The position numbers were made by a program, and so were the translations under genes. A model generated the notes under the pieces. That model was not told where the DNA came from, did not search any database, and saw only the letters and a program-made list of their open reading frames with translations. Shown piece after piece: positions 14,952 to 23,563 of a DNA stretch of 64,000 nucleotides (position 1 is its first letter; each line of letters begins with the position of its first letter). The stretch is from Deltaproteobacteria bacterium (lineage in GTDB: Bacteria > Myxococcota_A > Polyangia > Haliangiales > JADYYK01), in the NCBI GenBank assembly GCA_020853705.1, contig JADYYK010000200.1:1-64000 (forward strand). Reading direction: 5' to 3'.

Positions 14952-16292
14952 CTAGGCGACGACCTGGGCGTCGGCGATGGCCAGCGCCTTGTCGAGCGCG
15001 GCGACGGCCTCGTCGAGGCCGGCGTCGTCGATGATCAGCGGCGGCGCCAGCACCAGGTGGCTCATCCAGCCGAGGCAGAACACACCCAGCTTCATGAGCT
15101 CGGCGGTGACCGCGTCGATCACCATCGGCTTCTTGCTGACCTTGTCGAACGGCGTGTTGAAGGGCTCGCGCGTCTTGTGCGACTTGACCAGGTCGAGGGC
15201 CCAGAACAGGCCGAGGCCGCGGACCTCGCCGATCGACGGGTGGCGCTTGGCCAGCTCGCCGAGCTTGGCGCCGAGCTTGGCGCCCTGGGTGCGCGCGCGC
15301 TCGATGAGGCCGAGGCGGCGATACTCGGCGATGGCCGCCAGCGCGGGCGCCAGCGTCAGCGGGTGCGCCTCGTAGGTGTGGCCATGCGCGAACATGTGGT
15401 CGTCGAAGTAGTCCGAGATGGTGCGCGAGGTCGCGACGACCCCGAGCGGCGCCATCGCGCTGGTGACACCCTTGGCGGTGCACAGGATGTCGGGGATGAC
15501 GCCCCAGTTGTCGACCGCGAACCACTGCCCGGTGCGGCCCCAGCCGCTCATGACCTCGTCGGCGATGAGGAGGATCCCCCGCTCCTTGGCGATCTTGGCG
15601 ATGCGCGGCAGGTACTCCTTGGGCGGCACCAGCACGCCGTTGGTGCCGACCACCGGCTCGACGATCACGGCGGCGACGTTGGCCTCGTTCTCCAGCATGT
15701 AGCTCATGTAGTCGGCGCAGGCGACGTCACACGCGGGATACTCGAGCTTGAGCGGGCAGCGATAGCAGTGCATGTCGGGGGCGCGGATGACGCCCTCGAC
15801 GGCGCCCGACGGCTCGGCGAACCAGCGCCGGTAGTCGCCCGTCAGCGCGATCGAACCCGCGGTCGAGCCGTGGTAGGCGGCGTAGCGCGCGATGATCTTG
15901 TGCTTGCCGGTGAAGGCGCGCGCCATCTTGATGGCGCACTCGTTGGCCTCGGTGCCGCTGGTGGTGAAGAAGAACTTGTCGAGCCCCTTGGGCATCACCG
16001 TCAGGAGCTCGAGCGCGAGATCGGCGCGCACGTCGCAGGCGAAGCCGGGGCTGATGAAGGCCAGCTCGCGGGCCTGCTTGCAGATGGCCTCGACCACGGC
16101 CGGGTTCTGGTGCCCGAGGTTGGAGCACATCAGCTGGGCGCTGAGATCGAGGTAGCGCTTGCCGGCCTTGTCCCAGAAGTAGCAGCCCTCGGCCCTGGTC
16201 ACGTGCAGCGGCTTCCAGCCGCGCTGGAAGCGCCAGGTGCCGTAGGTGTGCTTGGCGGTGATCTCGGTGACGTCGCGCTCGGTCGTGGACAT
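14952..16292 (-). CDS. class III PLP aminotransferase (omega-amino acid type)
   Basis: This 446-residue pyridoxal-phosphate enzyme belongs to the class III aminotransferases, which move an amino group from an omega-amino acid or amine to pyruvate or another 2-oxo acid. Visible motifs are TSGTEANECAIKMAR, the acidic cofactor site LIADEVMSGWGRTG, and the Schiff-base lysine in CTAKGVTSAMAPLG. YHGSTAGSIALTG covers the phosphate region. Since the pyrimidine operon at 5931-9671 yields beta-alanine, a beta-alanine:pyruvate aminotransferase is a good candidate role, but taurine or other omega-amino acids are equally possible. AGGGTA at 16299-16304 is TACCCT on the coding strand, six bases before the ATG. 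Confidence 0.85.
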   Translation of the reverse strand: MSTTERDVTEITAKHTYGTWRFQRGWKPLHVTRAEGCYFWDKAGKRYLDLSAQLMCSNLGHQNPAVVEAICKQARELAFISPGFACDVRADLALELLTVMPKGLDKFFFTTSGTEANECAIKMARAFTGKHKIIARYAAYHGSTAGSIALTGDYRRWFAEPSGAVEGVIRAPDMHCYRCPLKLEYPACDVACADYMSYMLENEANVAAVIVEPVVGTNGVLVPPKEYLPRIAKIAKERGILLIADEVMSGWGRTGQWFAVDNWGVIPDILCTAKGVTSAMAPLGVVATSRTISDYFDDHMFAHGHTYEAHPLTLAPALAAIAEYRRLGLIERARTQGAKLGAKLGELAKRHPSIGEVRGLGLFWALDLVKSHKTREPFNTPFDKVSKKPMVIDAVTAELMKLGVFCLGWMSHLVLAPPLIIDDAGLDEAVAALDKALAIADAQVVA

Positions 16293-16354
16293 GGCGGCAG
16301 GGTAAATGAAGACGCCGCGCGAGTCGAATCGCCCTCAGCGCGGCGTGCCGGCGG

Positions 16355-16894
16355 TCACAGGCGCTTGACCAGCTGGGCCTTGGCCAGGCCGCCGGGGCCC
16401 AGGTACTCGTGCTCGACCTCGTAGCCCAGGCGTTCGTAAAAGCCGATCAGGTCCTTGCCCAGGGCGACGTCACAGCGCACCTCGTCGAGGCCCCAGGCGC
16501 GCGCCGACGACTCGGCGGCCCCGACCAGGGCGGCGCCCAGGCCGCGACCGCGCGCGGACGGCACCACCGCCAGGCGGGAGAAGAACAGCGCGCCTCGATC
16601 CTCGACCAGGCGCACCGCGCCGAGCAGCCGGGGCCTCGAGCCGTGCGTGCGCGCGACCATGATGGTGACGCCCTGGGCCAGATCGCTCTGCACGCTGCGC
16701 TCGTCCTCGATGACGCGGGTGACCAGGGTGCCGGGCCGCGCGGGCACCCGGTAGGCGCGCCGGGTCAGGCTGACCAGGGCGACGATCTCGTGGCGCTCCA
16801 GGTTGTCGAGGTCGTAGCGGGCGGCGGCGCGCGCGGCGGTACGGGCCTTCTGGTTGGGCGCCCGCACGCGACGCTTGGTGGACCCGGTGGCCAT
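16355..16894 (-). CDS. GNAT-family N-acetyltransferase
   Basis: This 179-residue protein has a GNAT acetyltransferase fold. Motif A, which binds acetyl-CoA, is LAVVPSARGRGLGAALV near residues 110-126, and motif B follows with KDLIGFYERLGYEVEHEY. The first 25 residues are basic and probably disordered. The acceptor substrate cannot be predicted. TAACAT (16909-16904 on the minus strand) ends 9 bases before the ATG and may be its -10 box. The upstream Lnt-like gene stops 12 bases before this start on the same strand, so read-through is also possible. Confidence 0.8.
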   Translation of the reverse strand: MATGSTKRRVRAPNQKARTAARAAARYDLDNLERHEIVALVSLTRRAYRVPARPGTLVTRVIEDERSVQSDLAQGVTIMVARTHGSRPRLLGAVRLVEDRGALFFSRLAVVPSARGRGLGAALVGAAESSARAWGLDEVRCDVALGKDLIGFYERLGYEVEHEYLGPGGLAKAQLVKRL

Positions 16895-16906
16895 CGGGTC
16901 CGCATG

Positions 16907-18448
16907 TTACCCGTGTCCGCGGCGCTTGCGCAGGGCCAGCGTGACGGCGAGGGCCAGCCAGGCGGCGGAGGCGGCGACCACCGGGGCGTCGCCGGCGGCC
17001 GCGTACAGGGTGTGTACGCGGCCGACCGGCACGGTGGCGACCATGACGCGGTCGTTGTGCTCGGTGACCGGCATCCAGCCGCGGACGCGGCCGTAGCCGT
17101 CGAAGGCGGCCGAGGGCGCCCAGCGCGTCGCGCGCAGCACCGAGAAGCCGTTCTCGACCGCGCGCACGCGGGCCATCAGGGTGTGCACCGGGTCGATCCC
17201 CCGCCAGTCGGACGACGGCACGAAGACCAGATCGGCGCCCAGGCGGCCGTGCTCGCGCGCCAGGGCGGGGAAGTCGTAGTCGTAGCAGATGGCGCCGGCC
17301 AGCCGGGCGTAGGGGCGAGTGACGGCCGCGAGCGGCGCGGTGCCGCGCATCGACGGCTCACCGGGCACCGGGTGGTGCTTGCGATAGGTGTCGACCACGG
17401 CGCCCTCGCTGGTGATGAAGCGGTACTGGTTGTCGAGCAGCAGCGGCGTGCGCGACACGATGGTGCCGTACGCGAGCACCAGGTCGACGCCCAGAGTGCG
17501 GGCCTCGCGCTGCCCGCGCGCGAGCAGGGCGGCCTCGTCGGCGGGCTCGACCAGGGTGGCGGCCTCGTTCCAGACCACCAGGCGCGCGCCGCGGCTGGCG
17601 GCCAGGCGGCTGCGCGCGAACAGGGTGTCGGTGTTGGCGGCCAGCGCGGCGGGGCCCGGGATGCCCTGGGGGCCGAGGCCCAGATCGGTGACCACGGCGG
17701 CCACGGTGACGGTGCGGCCGCCATGCTGACCATCGAGGCGTGCGCTGCCGTACGCCAGCGCCGCCAGCAGCGCGGCGGTGACCGCGACCAGGTGCGGCCA
17801 GCGCCGGCCCGGCTGCGGGCTGGCGAGCAGCATGGTGACCACACCGGCGAGCCAGGCCATCAGGAGGCCGATGCCGGGCAGGCCGAACAGCGCGGCGAGC
17901 TGGATGACGGTGGTCGAGCCGACCTGGCTGTTGGCGGTGGTCGACCAGGCGCCGAGCTCGGTCCAGCGCACGCCGACCCAGTCGAGCAGCGCGACCAGGG
18001 CGGCGAACCCGAACAGGCCGACCACCTCACCGGTGCGCCGCCGCAGCTGCTCGCTGGCGAGGACCACGAGGAAGGCGCCCCCCGCGGCGGGCAGGCCGAA
18101 CGGGAAGATGAGGACCAGGGGCAGCGGCGCCGTCACGATGGGCAAGAGCTGCAACGGGTAGACCACGGCCATGACGCCGAGCAGCGCCAGCCAGGGGCGC
18201 CAGCCGCGCGCGCGGCGGGCGTACAGGAGATAGGGCACCGGCGCGAGCCAGGCCAGGGCGGCGATGCCCCAGCGTGGCCCGGTGAGCAGGGTGGCGAGGG
18301 CGCCCAGCGTGGCCAGCAGCCAGGTCGGCAGGCGCTCCGCGACGGCGCGCAGCGCGGGCTGTGCGGCGGGCGCGGGCTGTGCGGCGGGCGCGGGGTGGCC
18401 AGCGGCAAGGGGCAGCGTGGCGCCGGATGCTGCGGTGATGGTCGTCAT
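16907..18448 (-). CDS. apolipoprotein N-acyltransferase-like membrane nitrilase
   Basis: This 513-residue membrane protein has the architecture of apolipoprotein N-acyltransferase (Lnt): about six N-terminal transmembrane helices (residues 40-240) and a nitrilase-type domain facing the periplasm. The triad is visible as Glu in VVWNEAATLVE, Lys in DTYRKHHPVPGEP and Cys in GAICYDYDFPALA. A final hydrophobic helix precedes the basic C-terminus. True Lnt adds the third acyl chain to lipoproteins. This copy may be a divergent paralogue because it is coupled to a TetR regulator (ATGA overlap), unlike a housekeeping lnt. Whether it acylates lipoproteins or another amine is unknown. Confidence 0.75.
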   Translation of the reverse strand: MTTITAASGATLPLAAGHPAPAAQPAPAAQPALRAVAERLPTWLLATLGALATLLTGPRWGIAALAWLAPVPYLLYARRARGWRPWLALLGVMAVVYPLQLLPIVTAPLPLVLIFPFGLPAAGGAFLVVLASEQLRRRTGEVVGLFGFAALVALLDWVGVRWTELGAWSTTANSQVGSTTVIQLAALFGLPGIGLLMAWLAGVVTMLLASPQPGRRWPHLVAVTAALLAALAYGSARLDGQHGGRTVTVAAVVTDLGLGPQGIPGPAALAANTDTLFARSRLAASRGARLVVWNEAATLVEPADEAALLARGQREARTLGVDLVLAYGTIVSRTPLLLDNQYRFITSEGAVVDTYRKHHPVPGEPSMRGTAPLAAVTRPYARLAGAICYDYDFPALAREHGRLGADLVFVPSSDWRGIDPVHTLMARVRAVENGFSVLRATRWAPSAAFDGYGRVRGWMPVTEHNDRVMVATVPVGRVHTLYAAAGDAPVVAASAAWLALAVTLALRKRRGHG

Positions 18449-19224
18449 GGGGTCCTCCTGGGCTTGCGGGTGGTGCGCGGCTTGCGGGTGGTGCGCTGCT
18501 GGGTGGTGCGCGGCTGGTGGGTGGTGCCGGGCGTGGTCGTGCCGGGTCGAGCGGACGTCGCGCCGAGGCCGGCCCAGTAGATGGCGAGCTGCTGGCGATA
18601 CAGCGGCTCGACCAGGGCGGGATCGCGGCGCGCCAGCACCAGCGGGACGCCGAAGAAGATGGCGGTCAGGCCGAGGAACGCGGCCTGCGGGTCGACGCTG
18701 GCGGGCAGCTCACCCTGGGCGACCGCGCGCGCCAGCAGCGGGGGCAACAGGCCATCGAGGCCGACCGCCGGCAGGTCGACGAGCTCGGGCCGATCCGGGA
18801 ACGCCAGCAGGCGCTCGGCCAGGGAGATCTCGGCGGTCACCGGGGGCGCCATCATGCGCGCCTGGTGCGCGATGATCTCGGCCATCACGCCGGGGTGCTG
18901 GCGCGCCTCGCGTGCGGTGCTGACGAAGATGGTCTCGATGGCCTCGCGCGCGGAAGCGCCCGCGGCGCCGCCCAGCCCGGTGTGCACGCGGCCCGCCAGA
19001 TCGAGCGACCACATCTGCACGAAGTAGACGAGCAGGTCGGTCTTGCTGGGGAAGTAGTTGAAGAACGAGGCCTGCGAGATGCTGGCGGCGTCGCACAGCT
19101 CCTTGACCGGGATGTCCTCCAGGGTGCGCTTGCCGTCGAGGCGGGCCAGCACGGCGTCGAGCAGGGCCAGGCGGGTCTGCGCCTGCTTGCGCTGCCGGAG
19201 CGGGATCTCGGCCAGGGTCGTCAT
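18445..19224 (-). CDS. TetR/AcrR-family transcriptional regulator
   Basis: This 259-residue regulator has an N-terminal TetR helix-turn-helix at residues 35-70 (VKELCDAASISQASFFNYF) followed by an all-helical ligand domain to about residue 225. The last 35 residues are an unusual basic tail of repeated TTRKPR-type units. They are encoded by an 18-base direct repeat at 18461-18496 and related copies. It is the first gene of an operon with the Lnt-like protein (ATGA overlap). A 22-base perfect palindrome overlaps the -10 box of its own promoter, so it probably represses itself and the membrane nitrilase until a ligand binds. The ligand is unknown. Confidence 0.88.
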   Translation of the reverse strand: MTTLAEIPLRQRKQAQTRLALLDAVLARLDGKRTLEDIPVKELCDAASISQASFFNYFPSKTDLLVYFVQMWSLDLAGRVHTGLGGAAGASAREAIETIFVSTAREARQHPGVMAEIIAHQARMMAPPVTAEISLAERLLAFPDRPELVDLPAVGLDGLLPPLLARAVAQGELPASVDPQAAFLGLTAIFFGVPLVLARRDPALVEPLYRQQLAIYWAGLGATSARPGTTTPGTTHQPRTTQQRTTRKPRTTRKPRRTP

Positions 19225-19240
19225 CGGTGCCTCTCTCGGA

Positions 19241-19286
19241 ATATTGGAGACGACTCCAATATGTGGCGAGAGCTTTTTGGAGTCAA
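19241..19286 (-). promoter_or_regulatory. TetR promoter with overlapping palindromic operator
   Basis: On the minus strand TTGACT (19286-19281) and CATATT (19263-19258) are separated by exactly 17 bases. A perfect inverted repeat, ATATTGGAG (19241-19249) and CTCCAATAT (19254-19262) with a 4-base centre, overlaps the -10 box. A further half-site TTGGAG lies at 19277-19282, over the -35 box. The palindrome is 16 bases before the TetR start codon. This is a typical autoregulatory TetR operator. Binding itself is inferred. Confidence 0.8.
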
Positions 19287-19327
19287 GTATAAATCTGTAG
19301 TTGTATCTAAGTATGCAGAGCGCCGGG

Positions 19328-19627
19328 TCAGAGCCGTCGCAACAGCGCGATCAGCGCCACCAGCCCGGCCAGCGCCAGCACCGGCCCCAGCACCCAGCCC
19401 AGCACGCGCAACCAGGGTCGCCTCAGCGAGCTGCCTCCGCGGCGCTGACAGCCGGTGCACAGCGCCCAGACCTTGACGCCGCCCTCGGTCAGCACGCAGC
19501 AGTCGCCGCACACCGGGCGGCGACAGCGTGCACACGGTCCCGCCGCTGGCGAGCCGCAGATGGCGCAGCGCACGTCCGCGCCACCAGCGCCCCCCTCGCC
19601 TGCGCCGAGCTGTTGCAGCTGACCCAT
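19328..19627 (-). CDS. small zinc-ribbon membrane protein
   Basis: This 99-residue protein has a cysteine-rich N-terminal half that looks like a zinc-binding ribbon or B-box-like module: CAICGS, PCARC, VCGDCCV and CTGCQ, seven or eight possible ligands between residues 21 and 60. One hydrophobic helix follows (VLGWVLGPVLALAGLVALIA) with basic flanks, so the ribbon is probably cytoplasmic and membrane-anchored. It starts 3 bases after the preceding beta-helix gene and is the last gene of a three-gene operon. No function is known. Confidence 0.65.
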   Translation of the reverse strand: MGQLQQLGAGEGGAGGADVRCAICGSPAAGPCARCRRPVCGDCCVLTEGGVKVWALCTGCQRRGGSSLRRPWLRVLGWVLGPVLALAGLVALIALLRRL

Positions 19628-19630
19628 CTG

Positions 19631-20674
19631 CTATGGAGAGTGCGCGCGCAGGAAGGCGCGGATCTCGTCCACCAGCTCGCCCGGCAGCGGCTGCATCGGC
19701 GGACTGACCAGGAAGTCGTCGAGGTCCTGGGTTGGACCGGTGTAGGGGCCGCCCGAAGGGCCGTCGGCCTCGCCGTGGAACCACAGGCCATTGCCCGTGA
19801 TGCTGACCATGCTGTAGTCGCGCGCGCTGTGCTCGTCATAGCGCCAGGTGCGCTGTGGCAGGTGGCTCCAGCGCCCCAGCGTCTCGTGGTCGGGGCGACC
19901 CTCGATGCTGTTGTCCTCGATGGTCAGGCGTTCGCCGTGGACGATGAAGACGCCGCGCGCGCCAGGCTGACGTGGCTCCAGTGTGATGGTGCAGCCGCGC
20001 ACGATGACGTCGTCGCCCTGGATGTAGACGCCATGGGTGCCGGCGCGGATGCGACAGCGCTCCACGGTGGCGCCGGAGCAGTTGACCCCGATGTGGCTGG
20101 CCTCGAGGTCGCAATCGATGATGCTGGCGCGGCCGAAGCTGCAGATGGCGCTGGTCTCGTCGCCGGGGCCACCGCGCAGCTGGCAGGCCTCGACATGGAC
20201 GCTGCCCCAGCACGACAGGGCGCTCGGCGTCCCGGGGCGGCCGACGCCGCCCGCGAGCACACAGCGCGTCAGCCAGGCCTCGGCGCCGGCCGCGACGTAG
20301 AGCCCCATCCAGGCTGCCCCGGTGGGCGCCACCTCGATGCCGTCCAGGCGCACCGCCGCGCCGGCCACGATGTCGACGGCCCGGTTGCTGTTGCCGCCGC
20401 TGAACACCGAGGCAGCGCCCGCGCGCGTCCACCCAGCGCCCGGGTCGAGCCCGCCGAACAGCGCGACCGCGCCGCCCAGCACCAGCGCCCCCGGGTAGCT
20501 GCCACCCGCCAGCAGCAGCGTGGGTCTCCCCAGCGCCAGCGCGCGCGCCAGCGTCGCCACCGGGGCGGTCGCCGAGCCGTCACCGGCGTCGTCACCCAGC
20601 GGCGCCGGCGCGACACAGACCACGGCCGGCGATGGCGCGGGCAGGGCGGGCAGCCCGCTGCCGGGCCGGCTCAT
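19631..20674 (-). CDS. right-handed parallel beta-helix protein
   Basis: This 347-residue protein is built of short repeating beta-strand turns typical of a parallel beta-helix, as in pectate lyase-like folds: VFSGGNSNRAVDIV, ASHIGVNCSGATVERCRIRA, GTHGVYIQGDDVIVRGCTIT and LTIEDNSIEG. The N-terminus has a DUF1565-like opening (DDAGDGSATAPVATLARAL) used by surface proteins of this class. No clear signal peptide is seen from the ATG at 20674, which overlaps the stop of the upstream DUF4345-like gene by 4 bases. Catalytic residues are not recognisable, so it may bind rather than cleave polysaccharide. It is the middle gene of a three-gene operon. Confidence 0.7.
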   Translation of the reverse strand: MSRPGSGLPALPAPSPAVVCVAPAPLGDDAGDGSATAPVATLARALALGRPTLLLAGGSYPGALVLGGAVALFGGLDPGAGWTRAGAASVFSGGNSNRAVDIVAGAAVRLDGIEVAPTGAAWMGLYVAAGAEAWLTRCVLAGGVGRPGTPSALSCWGSVHVEACQLRGGPGDETSAICSFGRASIIDCDLEASHIGVNCSGATVERCRIRAGTHGVYIQGDDVIVRGCTITLEPRQPGARGVFIVHGERLTIEDNSIEGRPDHETLGRWSHLPQRTWRYDEHSARDYSMVSITGNGLWFHGEADGPSGGPYTGPTQDLDDFLVSPPMQPLPGELVDEIRAFLRAHSP

Positions 20675-21060
20675 GCGGCGCGCCGCGGCCGCGCCAGCAT
20701 CAGCATCAGCGCCCCCAGCGACTCGACCGCCGCGGCCGGCCACAGCTTCGGGCTCGGCAGCGTGCCGTCGATGGCCACGCTGAGCACGCGCCCGACGAAC
20801 TGCCCGCCGATCAGCAGCGCCGCCAGGTCGCCCAGCACGAGCTCGTCGATGCGCCGCGCCGCGACCACCATCAGGACCGCCTGCGCCAGCCACAACCCGA
20901 CGTAGATCGCCCGGAGCTCGCTGCGGAAGTCCACGCCCCCCATGGTGTAGCCGTTGGCCTTGGCCATGGTCTCGGGTGCCGCCAGCGTGGCCACCGCGAT
21001 GCCGAGGAACACCAGCGCAGCCAGCAGTAGCAGCACACGACGGAGCGCCAGGACCTTCAC
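20671..21060 (-). CDS. DUF4345-like membrane protein
   Basis: This 129-residue protein has four hydrophobic helices (residues 5-26, about 50-66, 72-90 and 100-118) and the conserved FRSELRAIYVGLWLA segment of DUF4345 proteins. The function is unknown. The GTG at 21060 is chosen because TATGAT (21072-21067 on the minus strand) ends 6 bases before it and the protein then begins with a normal signal anchor. An in-frame GTG at 21117 would add 19 polar residues. It heads a compact operon with the beta-helix and zinc-ribbon genes (4-base overlap and 3-base gap). Confidence 0.7.
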   Translation of the reverse strand: MKVLALRRVLLLLAALVFLGIAVATLAAPETMAKANGYTMGGVDFRSELRAIYVGLWLAQAVLMVVAARRIDELVLGDLAALLIGGQFVGRVLSVAIDGTLPSPKLWPAAAVESLGALMLMLARPRRAA

Positions 21061-21151
21061 CGCATCATCATAGTCGGTCCCCGGCCCGGTGTTGCCACCC
21101 GATGTGGAGCGGATCACCCGGTGCGCGGGCGAGCTGGGCTACTCTGGGGCA

Positions 21152-22135
21152 ATGAAGCGCATGGTCGGGGTGCTCTCGGTCGGGGTGGTGTCGCTGCTGT
21201 GGACCGCGCGGGCGCAGGCCCAGGACCAGGGCGGCGATGAGCCAGTGCCAGTGCCAGCGCCGCCTGGCGCGACCGCGCCGGTCGTCGTCACCACGCCGCC
21301 GCCCGGCAGCCCCTATGCGCCGCCGCCGACACCCTTCGCGGCGCCACCCCAGGATCCGATGGCGGGTGCGCCGGTCGTGGTCGCCCCCGCGCCGCTCGCG
21401 GTCGACCCCGGGCCCCCCGTGCCGATGAACCGGCGCGGCCGCCTGCAGGATCCACACATCGATCGCGGCCTCATCAACATCATCTCGCCGACCGCCGAGA
21501 CCCAGCCCAAGGGTTCGTTCTCGTTCACCGACTATGAGCTGTTCCTGATGGGCATCACCTACGGCGCCACCGACAACCTGCAGGTGTCCCTGACCACGAT
21601 GGCGCCGATCACCGAGGACATGCCGCTGTTCGCCATCATCGGCGGCAAGCTGCAGCTGCTCGGCACCGGCAACCTGCACCTCGCGCTGGTCGGCAACCTG
21701 TTCTATGGCAGCGATGGCGACAGCGGCAACAGCGCCGACTCGGCCTCGGCCGCGCTGCTCGGCGGCGCGGTCAGCCTGTGCCTGGACCCGACCTGCGCGT
21801 CGCTGCTGTCGGGCGCGCTGCAGGCCGGCTTCGCGCTGGAGACCGATCAGCACGGCGTGCTGCCCTACCTGGTGTCGGTGTCGATCAGCAAGACCATCGG
21901 GCGCCGGGTCAAGCTGCTGGCCGGCTTCGACACCGCGGGCCTCACCGCCGATGGCGACAACGAGCTGGCCGACGGCGGCCTGTTGTCGTACGGCCTGCGC
22001 TTCTTCTCCAGCGACATCGCCGGTGACGTCGGCTTCATCAAGCCGGTGTGCCTGTCGAGCCGCTTCGAGGGTGACTGCGACGGCGGCCTGGTCATGGGCG
22101 TGCCCTGGGTCGACTTCAGCTACCGCTGGAACTGA
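21152..22135 (+). CDS. hypothetical outer-membrane-type exported protein
   Basis: This 327-residue protein has a signal peptide of about 23 residues (cleavage near ARAQA-QD) and a proline-rich linker of about 80 residues, followed from residue 105 by beta-strand-rich sequence such as GSFSFTDYELFLMGITYGAT and LPYLVSVSISKTIGRRVKLL. It ends VPWVDFSYRWN with a terminal aromatic pattern, as in outer-membrane barrels. No family can be named. TACTCT at 21140-21145 ends 6 bases before the ATG and is the probable -10 box. An earlier in-frame start at 21089 would spoil the signal peptide and is rejected. Confidence 0.65.
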   Translation: MKRMVGVLSVGVVSLLWTARAQAQDQGGDEPVPVPAPPGATAPVVVTTPPPGSPYAPPPTPFAAPPQDPMAGAPVVVAPAPLAVDPGPPVPMNRRGRLQDPHIDRGLINIISPTAETQPKGSFSFTDYELFLMGITYGATDNLQVSLTTMAPITEDMPLFAIIGGKLQLLGTGNLHLALVGNLFYGSDGDSGNSADSASAALLGGAVSLCLDPTCASLLSGALQAGFALETDQHGVLPYLVSVSISKTIGRRVKLLAGFDTAGLTADGDNELADGGLLSYGLRFFSSDIAGDVGFIKPVCLSSRFEGDCDGGLVMGVPWVDFSYRWN

Positions 22136-22153
22136 CGCCCGCGCCGCGCGCCC

Positions 22154-23509
22154 TCAGGGGCCGGTCCACTCGATCCCGAGCAGCTGCAGCGTGGCCGGTG
22201 ACACCATGGGGCACTCACTGAACCCGTAGGCCACATGATCGATCTGCACCGGCCGGCGCGCGTCGTTGGGATAGCCGCTGGTCACCAGGGTGCCCTCGAG
22301 CTCGCCCAGGCGTAGCTCCAGGCGCAGCGTCCCGCGGCTCAGGCGCGTCTCCCCCTGCAGGCCGCTGACCGTGAAGCCGAGCCGGTCGGCGAGGTCGCAG
22401 GCCGGGAAGTACCAGCCGGTCGCGGTGCGCCGCGCGCCGGTCCTCGACCGCAGCGGCTTGCCGCCGACCTTGGTGGCCACACTCAGCGCCTTGATCGGCA
22501 CATAGCCGAGCACGCCATCCAGGGTCACCACCTCGCTGACCTTGCCATAGGTGCCGTGCTCGACCACGGCGTCCCCGGCGGCCAGCTTGCGCAGCGTCTT
22601 GCTGCGCGCGCTCTCGTCGCTCTTGAGGTCGGCCTTGCGCTGCAGCAGCACCGGCGTCCGCGCCGGCTTGAAGTCCTCTGCGCTGGGCACGAGCTCCAGC
22701 GCGACCTCGGCCGGGAAGCGCTGGTCCTCGCGCGCGATGGGCTCGTCGAGGATGCCGGTCCGGGTCAGCACACGCACCTGCCCGGGTGGCAGGGCAGGTG
22801 AGAGCTCCAGGACCAGGTGGGGCTGGGCCAGCGCGACCACCGCGCCGTCGCGGCGGGCGTCCACGGTGAGCTTGCGCAGCGCGCCGCTGCCGTGGTTCTC
22901 GATCTGCAGGCGCAGCTCGGCGAACAGATAGCGGCGCAGCCCCGCGGTCTCGCCAGCATCGAGGCCCTCACGCACCAGGCGGCGCTTGCCCGTGCTCGGC
23001 TGCAGCGTGACCGTCACCCCGGCGGCGTCGGGCGCTACCGGCATGGGCAAAAGCTGCACGGCCTCGGTGCCGTACCAGGCCGCGCTGGCGCGCACGTCCA
23101 CGGCGGTGGCGCGCTCCAGGCGGACGCCGACGGTCGAGGTCGCGGCCAGCGCCACCGAGCGCCGCTCGCCCGGCGCCAGCGGCGGGGACAGCGTGAGCCA
23201 CTGCTCGCCACCACCCATGCCGAGCGGCCGCCCGGTCGCGCTGCGTCGACCGTCGGGCTCGAACAGGCGGGCGTCGAGGACCACGCCCTCGATGGGCTGC
23301 GGAAGACCGCTCTCGAGCGCCACCGTCCCGGTGATGGCGACCTTGCGTGCCAGGCCGCCGACCTCGGCCAGGTAGCTCAGCTTGGCCTCACCCTCGAGCG
23401 TGACGACCAGGCGTCCGCTGGGCGCGGCCTGGGCCAGGGTGGTCCACAGCAGGGCGCCCAGCGCGGTGCCGATCCGCGCAGCCAGCCTGGCCCGGCCTGT
23501 CCAGCACAT
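22154..23509 (-). CDS. exported protein with SH3-like segment, function unknown
   Basis: This 451-residue secreted protein has a signal peptide of about 28 residues (cleavage near LAQAA-PS). Most of it is beta-rich without a known motif. Residues 290-335 (AAGDAVVEHGTYGKVSEVV then LGYVPIKALS) resemble a bacterial SH3 cell-wall-binding domain. Two cysteines near the end (PACDLAD, ECPMVSP) may form a disulfide. The ATG at 23509 is chosen because TATGAT (23521-23516 on the minus strand) ends exactly 6 bases before it. The ATG at 23524 would overlap that box. It is convergent with the preceding barrel gene. Confidence 0.6.
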   Translation of the reverse strand: MCWTGRARLAARIGTALGALLWTTLAQAAPSGRLVVTLEGEAKLSYLAEVGGLARKVAITGTVALESGLPQPIEGVVLDARLFEPDGRRSATGRPLGMGGGEQWLTLSPPLAPGERRSVALAATSTVGVRLERATAVDVRASAAWYGTEAVQLLPMPVAPDAAGVTVTLQPSTGKRRLVREGLDAGETAGLRRYLFAELRLQIENHGSGALRKLTVDARRDGAVVALAQPHLVLELSPALPPGQVRVLTRTGILDEPIAREDQRFPAEVALELVPSAEDFKPARTPVLLQRKADLKSDESARSKTLRKLAAGDAVVEHGTYGKVSEVVTLDGVLGYVPIKALSVATKVGGKPLRSRTGARRTATGWYFPACDLADRLGFTVSGLQGETRLSRGTLRLELRLGELEGTLVTSGYPNDARRPVQIDHVAYGFSECPMVSPATLQLLGIEWTGP

Positions 23510-23563
23510 GGCTCCATCATACATGCAGGCCTGCAGGCCGCGGCCGCGCAGCCTGGTGCTGGG

